Shown: positions 7,845 through 17,519, counted from the first letter of the stretch. The stretch: DNA of 43,623 nucleotides from Pseudoalteromonas sp. NBT06-2 (GCF_002276045.1 NZ_NQMR01000053.1:1-43623); one strand, 5' to 3'. Numbers and translations: made by a program. Notes: generated from the sequence alone by a model not told the origin.

Positions 7845-10520
7845 GTGAAGTTTTTAAATATTGTTTTATTAAGTATAATCGTGCTGTTATCGGCATCGGT
7901 AAATGCTGCGACACCTACAAAACAACAAATGGAACAGTTTAAAAGTTTACCAAAAGCACAGCAAAAAGCTTTAGCTCAACAAATGGGCATAGACGTATCT
8001 GATCTTACAAATACAGAGTCTTCATCAGAACAAACAGAATTAGAACCCACGATATTCCCTCGTGAAGAAAAAGAAGAACTTTTATCAGAAGAAGAAAAAT
8101 ACAAACCTGTTGAAGATGAAATTAAGCCTTTTGGTTATGAATTATTTGCAGGTGATCCAACTTCATTTATGCCAAGTGAAATATCAGCAGTGCCTGAAAC
8201 GTATACAGTTGGCCGAGGCGATGAATTTCAAATCAACTTATACGGTAAAGAAAACTTAACCCATACAGTGATTGTAGATCGTGAAGGCCGTTTATCAATA
8301 CCTGATTTAACACCTGTATTTGTAGCAGGTTTAAGTTTTGCTGAAGTAAAAGAATTAGTCAAAAATAAAATATCTCAAGAAGTGATAGGCGTAAAAGCAT
8401 TTATATCTTTAGGTCAGTTACGTTCAATGCGCATTATGGTATTGGGTGAGGCATTTAAACCTGGTAGTTATACAGTATCTTCTTTAACGACAGTATCACA
8501 TGCATTATTTGTAAGTGGTGGTATATCTGATATAGGTTCATTACGTAATATTCAAGTAAAGCGCGCTGGTAAAGTAGTACAAAATTTTGATTTATACGAT
8601 TTATTAATAAAAGGTGATAGCTCTGGCGATATTATGCTAAAACCAGGTGATGTTGTATTTATTCCACCTGTGAGCAAAAGAGTCTCAGTGCAAGGTTTAG
8701 TAAAGCGCCCAGCTATATTTGAACTAAAAGATAATGAGCAAGCTGCACAACTGATGAAAATGGCCGGGGGGCTGTTGCCCTCAGCATATGCTAAAAACGC
8801 CATAGTAGAACGGTTTAGCAGCAAAAGTTTAAAAGAAATATTATCAGTTGATTTAACTTTAGATAACCTGACTTATAAACCCAAAGATGGCGATGTTGTA
8901 ACATTAAAGCCGATGAGCGAACAAATAAGTAACTCAGTAGCGCTTGTTGGTGCAGTTACCAGACCTGGGCAATATCAATGGTATCAAGGGCAAAAAGTAT
9001 CGGATGTGATCAAGTCTGTAAAAGGTGATTTATTAATACAAGCCGATCTTGATTATGCTTTGGTGGTGAGAGAACAGAATATTCAGGGTAATGTTAAAGT
9101 ACTGCAGATAAATATTGCTAACGCAATAGCCAATAAGACCTCTGATAACGTATTACTACAAAAAAATGACCGAATATTAGTGTTTAGTCGCTATCAATTA
9201 AAAGTGAATGAAAAAGTCGCTTTAAATAATCTTGCTCTAACTGAAACGCAAGCATTCGAGTTGGAAAAGACTGAATTGTGGCATCAATTTGAAAATAAAC
9301 AGTTTTACGATTTTGTTGGAGCTAAACAGTTAGGAGCAACAGAGGCCGTAGAAGCAACAGAAAAGCCAGAGGAAATTGAAGTAACAGATTTAAACAAACT
9401 TCAATTATCAAATAGAAAAAACTTAAAGTTAGTTGATTTTAGTGCCTTTAGCCGTGAGAAATTACTAAAACCACTGATTTTGCAACTTAAAAAACAATCA
9501 GGTGTAAATGAAAAAATAAAACTGGTTGAAGTAGCTGGTCATGTGAAATTTCCGGGTATTTATCCTTTATCTGAAGACGCGTCTGTAAAAGAGCTGGTTA
9601 TAGCTGCCGGTGGTTTACTTGAGTCTGCTTATTTAGCTAAGGCTGAAGTAACCCGAGTCTTAAATAATGATACCGCTAGCGTTGCCCATATTGGCTTTGA
9701 TTTGAAAGATGCTATCGCTGAAAATACATCGGTAAAGTTTGCATTAAAAAGCAGAGATAGTTTGAATATATTTGCAGTTCCTAACTGGCAAGAAAATATA
9801 AAGGTGGAACTCAAAGGTGAAGTTAAGTTCCCTGGCACTTATACCATAATGCGCGGTGAAACTTTAGTGAGTTTACTTGAAAGGGCTGGTGGTTTTTCTG
9901 ATTTAGCAGCGCCAAATGCGGCAATATTCACTCGAGAATCAGTACGTATAAAAGAAGAAAAGCAGCTAGCTAAGCTTGCCGATGAATTACGTAAAGATAT
10001 CGCAACAAAAAGCTTTCAAAGTTCAGTTGGCAGTAATTCACTTTCTTATGCAGATACTAATAACCTATTAAAAGATATAGGGTCAGTAGAAGCGGTAGGG
10101 CGATTGGTAATTGATTTACCTGAGATCGTAAATGGTCACAGAAATTTAACATTGCAAAATGGAGATGCTTTATATATCCCAGCTCAGCGAGCATCAATCA
10201 GTGTTATTGGCGAGGTGAATTTAGCAACATCTCACTTATTTACAGCAAATACAACAATTGATGAATACATAGCACAAAGTGGTGGACTTAAAGGTCGTGC
10301 AGCAGAAAGTCGTATTTATGTGATTAAAGCAAATGGCGCAGTAAAAATGCCAAAACCAGCAAGTTGGTTTTCAGTCTCTCAAGATAACTTTTTAGAGCCT
10401 GGCGATACCATTGTTATTCCGCTTGATTCAGATCACATGAACAATCTGACATTATGGAGTACCGTCACGCAAATCGTTTATCAATTGGGTGTAGCAGTTG
10501 CTGCGATAAGTAGTATTTAA
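7845..10520 (+). CDS. Polysaccharide export protein with six SLBB domains (OPX family)
   Basis: This 891-aa protein is the probable outer-membrane or periplasmic export component of the polysaccharide locus. A signal peptide covers residues 1-21. A charged Glu/Lys-rich linker follows, then the poly-export domain at about 117-190 (YTVGRGDEFQINLYG). Six SLBB repeats begin near 196, 279, 364, 559, 652 and 784, several showing a G-V/F-K-x-P-G-x-Y core. A Lys/Glu-rich spacer lies at about 450-550, and the C-terminus (869-891) is hydrophobic. It is much longer than Wza (about 380 aa) and lacks the lipobox cysteine of Wza. Translation starts at GTG with AAGGGAT upstream. It is the first gene of the locus. 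Confidence 0.9.
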   Translation: MKFLNIVLLSIIVLLSASVNAATPTKQQMEQFKSLPKAQQKALAQQMGIDVSDLTNTESSSEQTELEPTIFPREEKEELLSEEEKYKPVEDEIKPFGYELFAGDPTSFMPSEISAVPETYTVGRGDEFQINLYGKENLTHTVIVDREGRLSIPDLTPVFVAGLSFAEVKELVKNKISQEVIGVKAFISLGQLRSMRIMVLGEAFKPGSYTVSSLTTVSHALFVSGGISDIGSLRNIQVKRAGKVVQNFDLYDLLIKGDSSGDIMLKPGDVVFIPPVSKRVSVQGLVKRPAIFELKDNEQAAQLMKMAGGLLPSAYAKNAIVERFSSKSLKEILSVDLTLDNLTYKPKDGDVVTLKPMSEQISNSVALVGAVTRPGQYQWYQGQKVSDVIKSVKGDLLIQADLDYALVVREQNIQGNVKVLQINIANAIANKTSDNVLLQKNDRILVFSRYQLKVNEKVALNNLALTETQAFELEKTELWHQFENKQFYDFVGAKQLGATEAVEATEKPEEIEVTDLNKLQLSNRKNLKLVDFSAFSREKLLKPLILQLKKQSGVNEKIKLVEVAGHVKFPGIYPLSEDASVKELVIAAGGLLESAYLAKAEVTRVLNNDTASVAHIGFDLKDAIAENTSVKFALKSRDSLNIFAVPNWQENIKVELKGEVKFPGTYTIMRGETLVSLLERAGGFSDLAAPNAAIFTRESVRIKEEKQLAKLADELRKDIATKSFQSSVGSNSLSYADTNNLLKDIGSVEAVGRLVIDLPEIVNGHRNLTLQNGDALYIPAQRASISVIGEVNLATSHLFTANTTIDEYIAQSGGLKGRAAESRIYVIKANGAVKMPKPASWFSVSQDNFLEPGDTIVIPLDSDHMNNLTLWSTVTQIVYQLGVAVAAISSI

Positions 10521-10622
10521 CTTCAAGATTTGAATAACCTTTAGAACATAGAATAATAATAATTAAAGGCTTAATTTTATTGTTTGAATAGAATAGAAAA
10601 TATTGGAGTAAATAAGCATATT

Positions 10623-11543
10623 ATGAAAAGTAATTTACAAACAGATAATGAATTTCGAGAGTTGTGGATAGAAATTTGGAGTCGAAAATGGTTTATATTT
10701 CTAACTAGTCTTATTGTTGTTATTTGTGCTGTCTTTTACGCACTTTCTTTGCCAAATATTTATAAGTCAGAAGCGTTGCTTGCACCTGTTGAAGAAAATA
10801 ATCATAGTTCTGGTGGGTTAGCATCACAATTTGGCGGTTTAGCTGCTATTGCTGGTATTAATTTGTCTAACTCTGGAGCGGATAAGTTAACATTAACCTT
10901 AGAGGTGTTAAAAAGTAGAGCTTTTCTAGTTGAATTTTTAAACGAAAATAATTTTAAGCCCATTATCATGGCTGCCAATGGCTGGAATATGTCTACAAAT
11001 ACGATAAAGTATAATCGCGATATCTATGATCTAGACTCCAAAACTTGGCAAAGAGAAATTAAAGCACCAAAAAAAGCGGAGCCTAGTGATCTTGAAGTCT
11101 TTGAGTTTTTCATAAAAGAGAATTTATCGATCAATAAAGATAAAGAAACAGGGCTGGTGCTGTTATCAGTGAAACACTTTTCACCTTATGTAGCAAAAGA
11201 AATTGTTGATAAATTAATTTTAGCAATTAATAAGAAAAGAAAGCAGGATGATATAGCTGAAGCAAATAAAAGTATTGAATACTTGAGGATTGCTTTAAAA
11301 GAAACAGTCGTAGTTGATATGCAGAAAATATTTTATCAACTTATTGAGCAACAAGAGCAAACAAAAATGCTAGCGAGTGTTCGTGAACAGTATGTATTAA
11401 AAGTCATTGACCCTGCTATTATTGCCGAGAATAAACATGGCCCTAAAAGAGCTGTTTTTTGCATCTTAGCTTTATTATTTGGCGTGATCTTTAGCTTGGT
11501 TGTTGTAATGCTAAGATTTTTTTATAGTAAACATAGCAACTAG
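10623..11543 (+). CDS. Wzz-type chain-length determinant / co-polymerase
   Basis: This 306-aa inner-membrane protein has two transmembrane segments, at about residues 22-43 and 275-298, flanking a periplasmic domain (YKSEALLAPVEENN early, long helical part after residue 180). This is the Wzz/FepE/Etk architecture. It regulates chain length and links polymerisation to export. No C-terminal Walker motifs follow, so it is not a Wzc-type tyrosine kinase, and no separate kinase or phosphatase is in the locus. I chose ATG at 10623; the frame opens earlier with TTG at 10584, and GGAG at 10605-10608 is rather far upstream, so the start is uncertain. Confidence 0.88.
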   Translation: MKSNLQTDNEFRELWIEIWSRKWFIFLTSLIVVICAVFYALSLPNIYKSEALLAPVEENNHSSGGLASQFGGLAAIAGINLSNSGADKLTLTLEVLKSRAFLVEFLNENNFKPIIMAANGWNMSTNTIKYNRDIYDLDSKTWQREIKAPKKAEPSDLEVFEFFIKENLSINKDKETGLVLLSVKHFSPYVAKEIVDKLILAINKKRKQDDIAEANKSIEYLRIALKETVVVDMQKIFYQLIEQQEQTKMLASVREQYVLKVIDPAIIAENKHGPKRAVFCILALLFGVIFSLVVVMLRFFYSKHSN

Positions 11544-11605
11544 ATATGTGTTATGTATTTTGTTGCACTCAGCAATTAATATGTTCAAAAGAAATAGAGT
11601 TTAGA

Positions 11606-12673
11606 ATGGAATTAATATTACCGCTCCTAGTAGCGTTTATCATATCTTATATAAGTATATGGTTTTCAAAGCCAATAGCTGTGGAATTAGGGTTAGTTGA
11701 CATCCCTAACTCAAGAAAGCTTCATATGGGAACAGTTCCTTTAGTTGGTGGTATTGCTATCTTTTTTGGGGTTTTAACTTCAACATCAATTTTCATGTTA
11801 AACAATCAATATTTGAATATATATCTTGTAGCTTCTGCATTAGTTGTTTTTATTGGCGTTCTTGATGATTTCTACGATTTGCCTGTTCGACCACGTATTG
11901 TAGCGCAAGTAATAGCTGCCTGTTTTATGATTTATGGTGCAAATATCAGTGTTATAAATTTAGGTGATTTATTTGGCTTTGGGGTTGTATCTTTAGGTGT
12001 CCTCAGCTCTATTTTTACAGTTATCGCTGTTGTTGCTTCGATTAATGCATTCAATATGGTTGATGGTATTGACGGGTTGGTAGGAATGCTTTCATTGGTT
12101 ACATTTATAGCCTTGACCTACCTGTTATATGTAGCAGACCATAACTGGTTACTATTAAGCTCAACATTTATTGCTGCTACTATTGCTTATTTAATTTTTA
12201 ATTTAGGTTGGGTTAAACATAAACGAAAAAAAGTGTTTATGGGTGATGCTGGAAGCATGCTAATTGGGTTTAGTATTCTTTGGTTGCTAGTTGTAGGCTC
12301 GCAAGGAAGTGCGCCTGCCTTTAAGCCTATAACTGCATTATGGCTAGTTTCGGTGCCTGTTATGGATATGGCAGCTATTATGGTTAGGCGAATAAAAAAA
12401 GGACAATCACCTTTTAAACCTGATAGAGATCATTTACATCATATTTTCCTCAGAGCTGGCTTGTCATCTAAGCAAACACTTATATTTATAACACTGATAG
12501 CGTTAGGATTAACCTTCCTAGGTATTTTTCTTGAATATTTAGAGACCCCAGACTGGTTAATGTTAAGTATATTCTTATTTATTTTTATTTGTTATAGCTA
12601 CGCAATTACTCATATTTGGCGCTTTTTGGCATTTTATAGAAGATTTAGGGTGAAAGGACGAAAGGTAGAATAA
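11606..12673 (+). CDS. wecA: Undecaprenyl-phosphate GlcNAc-1-phosphate transferase
   Basis: This 355-aa polytopic membrane enzyme of the WecA/MraY family transfers a sugar-1-phosphate, probably GlcNAc-1-P, to undecaprenyl phosphate and so primes the repeat unit. Motifs: PNSRKLHMGTVPLVGG near residue 35, LDDFYDLPVRPR with the Asp pair near 87, NAFNMVDGIDGLVG near 150, VFMGDAGSMLIGF near 210 and the DRDHLHHIF histidine motif near 276. An open frame extends up to 11546, but homology starts at MELILPLL, so ATG 11606 is preferred. It follows the Wzz gene closely. Confidence 0.92.
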   Translation: MELILPLLVAFIISYISIWFSKPIAVELGLVDIPNSRKLHMGTVPLVGGIAIFFGVLTSTSIFMLNNQYLNIYLVASALVVFIGVLDDFYDLPVRPRIVAQVIAACFMIYGANISVINLGDLFGFGVVSLGVLSSIFTVIAVVASINAFNMVDGIDGLVGMLSLVTFIALTYLLYVADHNWLLLSSTFIAATIAYLIFNLGWVKHKRKKVFMGDAGSMLIGFSILWLLVVGSQGSAPAFKPITALWLVSVPVMDMAAIMVRRIKKGQSPFKPDRDHLHHIFLRAGLSSKQTLIFITLIALGLTFLGIFLEYLETPDWLMLSIFLFIFICYSYAITHIWRFLAFYRRFRVKGRKVE

Positions 12674-12706
12674 AGGCTATGGATTGACCTTTATACTTAA
12701 ATATAT

Positions 12707-13948
12707 ATGAAAATTTTTATAAATAAACTGTCACCTTTGATTGACCAATTTGTAGTTAGTATGAGTAATTTTGTAATAACAATATTGTTAGCTAGGTTAT
12801 TAAATTTAACTGATTTTGGATTATATTCTATTGTTTGGCTTATTGTTATTTCAATAGCATCTTTGGTTCAAGCTTTAATATTTTCACCAATGCTTTCATT
12901 TTCACCTAAAATGTCTATTTCAAGGCTGCGTATTTTTTCTAACGTAACTTATTCACAGTTATTAGTTTTGCTTGCGATATTACTATTTTTATTAAGTCTG
13001 ATTTCATTTATATCCTATTTTTTTGATTTACATACCATGTTTCAAGTTGCATTAGGAGTTTTATTTGTATCGATTCCATATTATTTATTTGAGTATTTCA
13101 GAAGAGAGTTAATGATTCAGGGGAGGTGTATTGCATTGCTCTGCACTGATTGTTTAACTTATCTCACTATCCTTTGTTGCTTATATTTATTTGAAGTGAA
13201 AAGTTTATATTATGCAGTAATGACAATTTCAATATGTTTTAGTGGGGTTGTTGTCGTGTTTATGCTTACCTCAAACAGTCGAATAGTTGCATTTTGGCTA
13301 AATACGCCAGAATATAGGGCCTTGATAATAAAACAGTATTATTTTTCTAAGTGGTTAGTCGCTTCTTCTGGGTTGCAGTTTTTAAATGGTAATGTTTTTA
13401 CATTATTTGCTGGTGCATTTGTTTCTATGGCTCAAGTCGGTTATTTACGAATGGCACAAAATATTGTTGGAATCATTAATCCTATATATGTATTTTTGGA
13501 TAATCATGCCCAGCTATATTTAGCAAGAATTAAAAGTGAAAAAGGGAATGAAGCCTGTGAAAAAGCTTATTTAAAAGTCGCTACATTATGCATGATGGGA
13601 TTAAGCTTTATTCTAGTCATTCTTTTCACTTTTAAAACTGAAATCATTACTTTTGTTTATGGAAAGCAGTCGGCAGAGGTTAATGAATATATGGTATTGA
13701 TGATATTTTTAAGTTTTATCACTGGGGCTAACTTTCTAGAGCGGTTAATATCAAAGGTCAGGGAAAATACTCATATTATATTTAAGTCCTATGTGCACTC
13801 CTCTATTTTAAGTTGCATCTCTGTATATCCATTAATTTTATATTCCGAGGGGAGAGGTGCTGTACTTGCAATGATATTTGCACAGTTAATTATGCTCATC
13901 TCTATTTTAAGCTCTAAAACACAAAAAGCAGTTAACTCTGTTAAATAA
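12707..13948 (+). CDS. Wzx-like polysaccharide flippase
   Basis: This 413-aa protein is hydrophobic throughout, with about 12 predicted membrane spans, and begins with the MOP/Wzx-like pattern SMSNFVITILLARLLNLTDFGLYSIVW. The family flips undecaprenyl-linked repeat units across the inner membrane. Sequence conservation in this family is weak, so the assignment rests on topology, the N-terminal FG-Y motif and position between wecA and the assembly genes. It is followed after 12 bases by the next gene. Confidence 0.82.
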   Translation: MKIFINKLSPLIDQFVVSMSNFVITILLARLLNLTDFGLYSIVWLIVISIASLVQALIFSPMLSFSPKMSISRLRIFSNVTYSQLLVLLAILLFLLSLISFISYFFDLHTMFQVALGVLFVSIPYYLFEYFRRELMIQGRCIALLCTDCLTYLTILCCLYLFEVKSLYYAVMTISICFSGVVVVFMLTSNSRIVAFWLNTPEYRALIIKQYYFSKWLVASSGLQFLNGNVFTLFAGAFVSMAQVGYLRMAQNIVGIINPIYVFLDNHAQLYLARIKSEKGNEACEKAYLKVATLCMMGLSFILVILFTFKTEIITFVYGKQSAEVNEYMVLMIFLSFITGANFLERLISKVRENTHIIFKSYVHSSILSCISVYPLILYSEGRGAVLAMIFAQLIMLISILSSKTQKAVNSVK

Positions 13949-13960
13949 AGGAAGTCTGTT

Positions 13961-15304
13961 TTGTTTCAAATAGATGTAGAATTACTAAATGCGTTGTTTG
14001 TAAGTTTAAATGATAAGGTGAAGTTCCTAATTTTGAGAAATCATACGGGGTTACCTGAAAGTAATAATGCAAAAGATGTTGATATATTAGTACCTAAAGA
14101 AGTAAATCCAAGAGTGATTTACTCCCTTATTAGAGAGTTAGCTGACTCTTTGAATGCTAAAATAATTTGGGTGAATAAATTAGATTATCTATCTGGTTTT
14201 GTTTTAACTAGGGAGTTAGGGGATGGGCAGGTTGTATACGCTAAATTAGACTTTTTTTATGGTTTAAAGTGGCGTGGTTTAGAATTTCTTAATTCAGATG
14301 AAATTTTAGAACAAAGAGAGAGTGTTGCTAATTTTTATATTCCAAATCAAGGGCATGAAGCTGTTATTCATATCATAAATGGTGTGTTATATGGTAAAGG
14401 TGTCAACCCGAAGTATAGTGAAATCATCTTACACGGCTATAAACATGATAATACTCAATTTGAGGCGTTGCTTGTAAAGTCAGGAATTGGAAAGTTATAT
14501 GAAATAATAAAAAGCAATGTAGAGAGCCTAACCTCAGAGTGTTTGAATATCAGAAAACCCCTAATTAATTTGTTAATTAAGAACCAGTTATCAGCTAATT
14601 TAGTAGGAGGGTTTTTAAGATCAGTGAAAACTGAGATTTTGGGGCGCCGAAGGTTTGGTTATTTATTAACATTTTCAGGCCCAGATGGTGCAGGGAAAAG
14701 TTCAATAATGGAACCTGTAATAAGCTTTTTTAAATTAACGGGTATCTGTAAACAAGAACTGGCGCATCACTTTCTCCCAGAAGGCATCCCTCCATTACAT
14801 AGATTACTTCGTTTTAATAAAAAGCTTTCAAAGCAGGATTATACTCAACCTTATTCAGAGAAACCTGTGGGTTTAATTTCATCTACAGTACGGCTTACTT
14901 ATTATTTACTAGCATTCTTTTATGCAAAAAATAAGTATTTAAAACCCCAATTTAAGCACAATGAAGTTGTTATTTTTGACCGCTATTACCCAGACTTAAT
15001 TGCAGATCCTACTCGAGCGCGGTTATCAATAAGTAGAAAGATTATATCACCTGTATTATCCTTGGTGGCAGCTAAACCCGATATAGCGGTTATTTTTGTT
15101 GCAAATCCTGAGATTTTAATAAAACGCAAAGGGGAGTTAACAGAAGCGAAGGCTGTTCAATTAGTTAAAGATTATAAAGGAATTTGTGAGAATAGAGACT
15201 TTACATTATTAAATAATAATGGTTCTTTGGCTAATGGCTTGTCTACCTGCTTTTCTATTTTATTTGATGGTCTTCACTCAATAAATGTAAAGAAGTTAGT
15301 ATGA
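13961..15304 (+). CDS. Nucleotidyltransferase-like / thymidylate-kinase-like fusion protein
   Basis: This 447-aa protein appears to have two domains. The N-terminal part (about 1-130) resembles the minimal nucleotidyltransferase fold: LRNHTGLPESNNAKDVDILV with Asp39 and Asp41 as the DxD pair and a possible third acidic residue in KLDFFY (Asp97). The C-terminal part (about 232-440) is a P-loop kinase like thymidylate kinase: GPDGAGKSS at 240-248, DRYYPD at 340-345 and a lysine/arginine-bearing IKRKGE lid region. It is not the housekeeping dTMP kinase. It starts with TTG (AAAGGA upstream) and overlaps the next gene by 4 bases. A role in adding or activating a phosphorylated or nucleotidyl substituent is inference only. 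Confidence 0.75.
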   Translation: MFQIDVELLNALFVSLNDKVKFLILRNHTGLPESNNAKDVDILVPKEVNPRVIYSLIRELADSLNAKIIWVNKLDYLSGFVLTRELGDGQVVYAKLDFFYGLKWRGLEFLNSDEILEQRESVANFYIPNQGHEAVIHIINGVLYGKGVNPKYSEIILHGYKHDNTQFEALLVKSGIGKLYEIIKSNVESLTSECLNIRKPLINLLIKNQLSANLVGGFLRSVKTEILGRRRFGYLLTFSGPDGAGKSSIMEPVISFFKLTGICKQELAHHFLPEGIPPLHRLLRFNKKLSKQDYTQPYSEKPVGLISSTVRLTYYLLAFFYAKNKYLKPQFKHNEVVIFDRYYPDLIADPTRARLSISRKIISPVLSLVAAKPDIAVIFVANPEILIKRKGELTEAKAVQLVKDYKGICENRDFTLLNNNGSLANGLSTCFSILFDGLHSINVKKLV

Positions 15305-16476
15305 GAAATCAATCTAAAAAAGTAAATGAAGAAATACTAAATAGTATTGGAATTGATTTTACTGATGAAAATTCTCAAGAGAAGTCTGACTCAAAATATT
15401 ATGCAATGTATTGGCCTGATGGTACTATGCGATGGGCTTTTACAGTAACAGGGATTACACCAGGTTTTCTAGCATTCTACTCTGCTGCTAATATAAGAGC
15501 AAAGCTAGGGGTGTGCTTTATGCATATGATTGCTGCAATGGGCTTAATGAAATATTTCGCAAAAAAAATGCCTAGATTAAGAGTACTTGAACAAGGGATC
15601 TTAGCTACTTCACTCAAACAAACTAATTGTAATGGGTGGTCATTATTTGCAGGAACACCGGGAATAGACCGAAAAGCTGTACTGGCATTATCCGATAATG
15701 GAACAATTAAAAATTACGTTAAAGTTCCAATTTCAGATGCGAGTCGAAATTTAGTTTTAGATGAATTTAAAGCTATTGAACTATTTAGTAATTTGCAACT
15801 AAAATCAGTTTCTATACCGTCAGCTAAGCTACTAGAGGGGAGTCTGATTTTATCTAATGTTAATATAGAAAATTCAAGAGTTTCATCAAAGCTTGGCTGC
15901 ACCCATTTAAATGGTTTGAAACAAATTTTTCAATCTAGCAAGGAAGAAATAACTGTAAACAGTTATTTAGAGCGTCACTCATTAATTGAACGATTTAAAT
16001 TTCTTACCGGTAAAGAAGCGTTAGATAACCGAATTGATTATGAAAAAATAAAGTTAATAACGAATAATGCCTTAAGAGAGTTAGATAAGTTAACGGCTAA
16101 TTTTGGTAGTAAATCAATTCATATATCTTTAGCGCATCGTGATTTTACACCTTGGAATTCTCTTATTGCAAAAAATAGTTTAATAATATTTGACTTGGAA
16201 CTAGTTAAACAGGGTTTATCATTTGGATTTGATATCTTTCATTTTACCTTTCAAACATCAATTATGCAGGGAAAAGGTAGTGGGATAAATGTTTATGATG
16301 AAGACTTAATGAATGCACTCAAGGAACTCAGTCGAAATATAACATACGAAGAATTTGAAATTTATAAAAAATTATATTTTCTATATCATATTTCAGAGTA
16401 TTTATTAAAATATTTGGAGCAACCAATTGTCCATGAGCAAGTTATAACACAGATTGATTTCTGGTCTACTCTATGA
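15301..16476 (+). CDS. APH-fold small-molecule phosphotransferase
   Basis: This 391-aa protein has the aminoglycoside-phosphotransferase/choline-kinase-type catalytic core late in the chain: LAHRDFTPWN at 278-286 (catalytic Asp281, metal-binding Asn286) and IIFDLELV, where Asp298 corresponds to the DFG aspartate. Lys141 in NYVKVPI and Glu155 are candidates for the ATP-binding Lys-Glu pair. An N-terminal 100-residue extension includes a weakly hydrophobic stretch. ATGA overlaps join it to the genes on both sides, so it is translationally coupled to the kinase fusion and the polymerase. The substrate is unknown; given the locus it is likely a sugar, polyol or alcohol. It is not expected to confer resistance. 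Confidence 0.72.
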   Translation: MRNQSKKVNEEILNSIGIDFTDENSQEKSDSKYYAMYWPDGTMRWAFTVTGITPGFLAFYSAANIRAKLGVCFMHMIAAMGLMKYFAKKMPRLRVLEQGILATSLKQTNCNGWSLFAGTPGIDRKAVLALSDNGTIKNYVKVPISDASRNLVLDEFKAIELFSNLQLKSVSIPSAKLLEGSLILSNVNIENSRVSSKLGCTHLNGLKQIFQSSKEEITVNSYLERHSLIERFKFLTGKEALDNRIDYEKIKLITNNALRELDKLTANFGSKSIHISLAHRDFTPWNSLIAKNSLIIFDLELVKQGLSFGFDIFHFTFQTSIMQGKGSGINVYDEDLMNALKELSRNITYEEFEIYKKLYFLYHISEYLLKYLEQPIVHEQVITQIDFWSTL

Positions 16477-17519
16477 TTCTTTACTTTTTATACGCGAGCT
16501 CATATTTTTGGTATTTTAGTGCTAAAAATTATAAAGACCATATTGCGGTATTGATACCTATTTTATTCTTTTGGGTAATGCTATTGTCTTTAAGGAGTGA
16601 GAGTTATGGGGAGGATATAAAGTATTATTTTTATATATTTATTCATCCAGAACGATATTATCTTGACGAATTTGGCTTGTATTATTTTAATGCGCTTTTA
16701 AGTTTTTTTTCTTCGGAGTATATTTGGTTTTCCTTATGTTATTCTTTATTAATTAATAGTTTGTTAATTTTTTTTTATAGATACTTAGATCGTAATGCCG
16801 CTATATTAATGTTTCTATATTTTTGCTCTACCTTCATATTTTATCAGTTAAACTTGAATATTTTTAGACAAGGAGTTGCTGTAGTTCTTGTTTTGTTTTC
16901 AATTACTTTATTTTCTAAGCATGCTTCCATATCAATAATGATATTGGTATTAGCTATTTTGTTCCATAAAGCAGCAATAATCGGAGTCGTATTTTTATTT
17001 TTCCAACAGTTTGATTTTAAAAAAGCGTTAATTATTCCAACTGTTTTGCTGAGCATATTTCCAATTGGACCTGATTTCTATGCTGGTGTAGCGGGGATTA
17101 TTGGTCAATTTATTCCAATAATGGAAAGAGCTTTAAATGCATATGTTGAAATGGGTCAGCAAGGCTTAATAGAAAGCTCTGATTTAAATCATCGAAATTT
17201 GCCAATAATTGTTACAGCTTTGCTTCTATTAAAGGCTAAGTTACCTGAAAATATAAGAGTAAATAGTATCGTTTGGGTCTATATTTTATCTTTACTTTTC
17301 TCGGCTTTGCTTACAAATAATGTTTTACTATATGATCGAGTGATTATATTTTCTCAATTACTTCAACCTTTTGTTTTCATGCTTAGCTGTAAAGCTATAT
17401 TCCCAAATAGGTGGATGGTTCCTTTTATATTTGTAGCTGTATTGCAATTTATATTTACGGTTTCTATTTGGGGGCCTCAAAACTTATTGCCAACATACGA
17501 CTTTTATAAAATATTGTAG
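16473..17519 (+). CDS. EpsG-family polysaccharide polymerase
   Basis: This 348-aa multi-pass membrane protein has the EpsG-type pattern: an early RSESYGEDIKYY segment, the NIFRQGVAVVLVLFSI motif in the middle, and LFHKAAIIGVVF with a conserved His. EpsG/Wzy proteins polymerise undecaprenyl-linked repeat units at the outer face of the inner membrane. It is very AT-rich, with many TTT and ATA codons, like the neighbouring integral-membrane genes. It overlaps the upstream kinase gene by 4 bases. It is the better Wzy candidate of the two polymerase-like proteins in the locus. Confidence 0.8.
   Translation: MILYFLYASSYFWYFSAKNYKDHIAVLIPILFFWVMLLSLRSESYGEDIKYYFYIFIHPERYYLDEFGLYYFNALLSFFSSEYIWFSLCYSLLINSLLIFFYRYLDRNAAILMFLYFCSTFIFYQLNLNIFRQGVAVVLVLFSITLFSKHASISIMILVLAILFHKAAIIGVVFLFFQQFDFKKALIIPTVLLSIFPIGPDFYAGVAGIIGQFIPIMERALNAYVEMGQQGLIESSDLNHRNLPIIVTALLLLKAKLPENIRVNSIVWVYILSLLFSALLTNNVLLYDRVIIFSQLLQPFVFMLSCKAIFPNRWMVPFIFVAVLQFIFTVSIWGPQNLLPTYDFYKIL

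Noticed and set aside
15301..16476. Aminoglycoside resistance gene
   Set aside because: The APH-like fold is shared with many small-molecule kinases; overlap with polysaccharide genes on both sides points to a glycan-related substrate.
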